Shown one piece after another: positions 32,994 to 33,630 of a stretch of DNA of 33,630 nucleotides; the stretch's first letter is position 1; each line of letters opens with the position of its first letter. A program made the position numbers and the translations under genes. Where the stretch lies: positions 1-33,630 of the forward strand of contig JAURQH010000063.1 of assembly GCA_030836185.1 (NCBI GenBank), given 5' to 3'. The notes beneath the pieces were generated by a model that was not told the origin of the DNA, searched no databases, and saw only the letters and a list, made by a program, of their open reading frames with translations. Source of the stretch: Planctomycetota bacterium. Lineage in GTDB: Bacteria > Planctomycetota > Planctomycetia > Planctomycetales > Planctomycetaceae.

Positions 32994-33028
32994 AAAAAAA
33001 GTGCCGGTCCAGGAGGGATTCGACACTT
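32994..33028 (-). terminator. Terminator after the cysteine-rich gene
   Basis: On the minus strand AAGTGTCG pairs with CGGCACTT (one C-A mismatch) around a 14-nt loop, followed by seven T (33000-32994). It ends the transcript of the cysteine-rich gene before purB. Confidence 0.7.
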
Positions 33029-33054
33029 GTCACCTTCTTTTTAGCGTCGCGAGG

Positions 33055-33085
33055 CTGCCCGGCGGAGAAAATCTCCGCTAGGCAG
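33055..33085 (-). other. 3' UTR hairpin
   Basis: CTGCC...GGCAG encloses GCGGAGA-AAA-TCTCCGC, a 7-bp perfect inner stem with a 3-nt loop. It lacks a T-run and lies between the cysteine-rich gene's stop and its terminator, so it may protect or process the mRNA end. Confidence 0.5.
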
Positions 33086-33133
33086 TGACTCACGTTCGCT
33101 AACTGCAATGATGAAGCTCGGGACGAGCCAACC

Positions 33134-33153
33134 ATTCTGGTGAATACCAGAAT
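33134..33153 (-). other. Hairpin at the stop codon of the cysteine-rich gene
   Basis: ATTCTGGT-GAAT-ACCAGAAT is a perfect 8-bp stem with a 4-nt loop. Its first base on the minus strand is the last base of the TGA stop. There is no T-run, so it is not itself a terminator. Confidence 0.5.
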
Positions 33154-33630
33154 CAGTGGGCACAACCGCAAGAGTCAGAGCAGCTAGAATGACATTTGTC
33201 TTTCTTGAGGCAGCTGAACAGCTTTTTCAAGAAACACTTTTTCTTAGGCTTGCAGCAAGTATCCTGGCAGCAAGTTGATGCTTCAGGTGCACAGCAAGTG
33301 GCTTCCACTGGAGCACAACAGCTAACTTCAGCAGGAGCACAGCAAGATGCTTCGACGGGAGCACAAGCAGCAGGAGCACAGCAAGCGGCAGCTTCAGGAG
33401 CACAGCAAGCAGCGGCTTCAGGAGCACAAGCAGCAGGAGCACAACAAGCAGCAGCTTCTGGAGCACAGCAAGATGCGGCTTCAGGAGCACAAGCAGCAGG
33501 AGCACAACAACTAGCAGCTTCAGGAGCACAGCAAGCAGCAGCTTCAGGAGCACAGCAAGCAGCGGCTCCAGCAGCACAGCAAGCAGCGGCTACAGGAGCC
33601 GAACACCCAGCAGCGCATGGAGCACAGCAA
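33153..33630 (-). CDS. Cysteine/alanine-rich CCAP-repeat protein, N-terminus beyond window
   Basis: The frame enters from the right edge and ends at TGA 33155-33153; 158 residues are visible, 39 of them cysteine. About twelve units of the form CCAPEAAA alternate with a longer unit [13 protein letters not shown]. They give way to [27 protein letters not shown] and the end [12 protein letters not shown]. The regular Cys-Cys pairs and Ala/Pro/Glu spacers suggest a disulphide-linked or metal-binding structural polymer. Planctomycete walls have been reported as protein-based and rich in cysteine and proline, so an envelope role is plausible (inference). The repeats are biased in DNA (GCT, TGC, TGT) and create long leucine-rich shadow frames on other phases; the cysteine frame is preferred because it alone has regular variation and ends in a sensible tail. 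Signal peptide cannot be seen. Confidence 0.8.
   Translation of the reverse strand, partial: CCAPCAAGCSAPVAAACCAAGAAACCAPEAAACCAPEAASCCAPAACAPEAASCCAPEAAACCAPAACAPEAAACCAPEAAACCAPAACAPVEASCCAPAEVSCCAPVEATCCAPEASTCCQDTCCKPKKKCFLKKLFSCLKKDKCHSSCSDSCGCAH
33273..33630 (-). repeat. In-frame coding repeat, 24 and 39 bp units
   Basis: About twelve units encode CCAPEAA(A/S/T), with intercalated [12 protein letters not shown](A/S) units. Copies differ at synonymous and a few amino-acid sites, so they are not recent perfect duplicates. Spacing and protein pattern rule out a CRISPR array. Confidence 0.85.

Noticed and set aside
32887-33171. 94-codon minus-strand frame between purB and the cysteine-rich gene
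   Set aside because: It runs through the terminator and two hairpins and has no ribosome site.
33227-33577. Leucine/valine-rich open frame on the minus strand
   Set aside because: It is a shifted frame of the CCAP-repeat gene. The composition (LLAVLLKLL repeats) follows from the DNA repeat, and there is no ribosome site or sensible end.
33273-33630. Possible CRISPR or tandem-repeat array
   Set aside because: Units are 24 or 39 bp, in frame, with amino-acid-level variation and no spacers.

Overview
The window looks like ordinary chromosome from a planctomycete (order Planctomycetales; inferred from protein style, not from a database search). The pointers are very large secreted proteins with no familiar domain, many small orphan proteins, a REG-2-like HAD protein, a twin FMN-binding NosR-like protein, a free-standing TatD-like hydrolase, tRNA genes without encoded CCA, and a cysteine/alanine-repeat protein. 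Base composition is about 50% GC. I see no transposase, integrase, prophage, CRISPR array or rRNA gene.

Layout. 1-685: end of an unknown secreted protein (minus). 1081-12545: a two-gene operon (minus, one overlapping TAATG junction) encoding 1118 and 2702 residue exported, membrane-anchored proteins. The larger is itself a head-to-tail fusion, so the operon holds three related modules. 12806-16334: a two-TM coiled-coil protein, a HAD hydrolase, csrA with a clean terminator, a TPR gene coupled to an orphan ORF, and a one-TM small protein. 16457-18546: an HtrA/Deg protease and a divergent small orphan. 18566-20611: a TPR gene and a membrane FMN-binding/CX3CP electron-transfer protein (minus). 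20796-23598: a GT-C glycosyltransferase and parB.

The stretch 19837-22546 carries six parS-type palindromes, four of them inside coding sequence, ending about 100 bp before parB. This marks a chromosome partition centre and suggests, by inference, that the window lies near the replication origin. No parA is present.

23700-25596: tRNA-Pro(TGG), a STAS protein with a serine hydrolase, and tRNA-Leu(GAG). 25755-27493: a Y-family DNA polymerase coupled (TAATG) to a Met-Cys-starting protein that looks like a divergent SRAP/HMCES protein. It is read from a promoter so close to the start codon that the transcript is probably leaderless, with a palindrome over the -10 box. 28170-29429: a TatD/EboB-like hydrolase and a small conserved-looking protein. 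29776-32890: a secreted two-module beta-sandwich protein and purB. 33153-33630: the C-terminal part of a protein made of CCAP repeats, 39 cysteines in 158 visible residues, followed by three hairpins.

The most promising little-described items are the triplicated giant exported proteins with a cysteine cluster in a membrane-proximal loop, the CCAP-repeat protein (planctomycete walls have been reported to be rich in cysteine and proline), the polymerase/SRAP-like pair, and the parS cluster embedded in genes.
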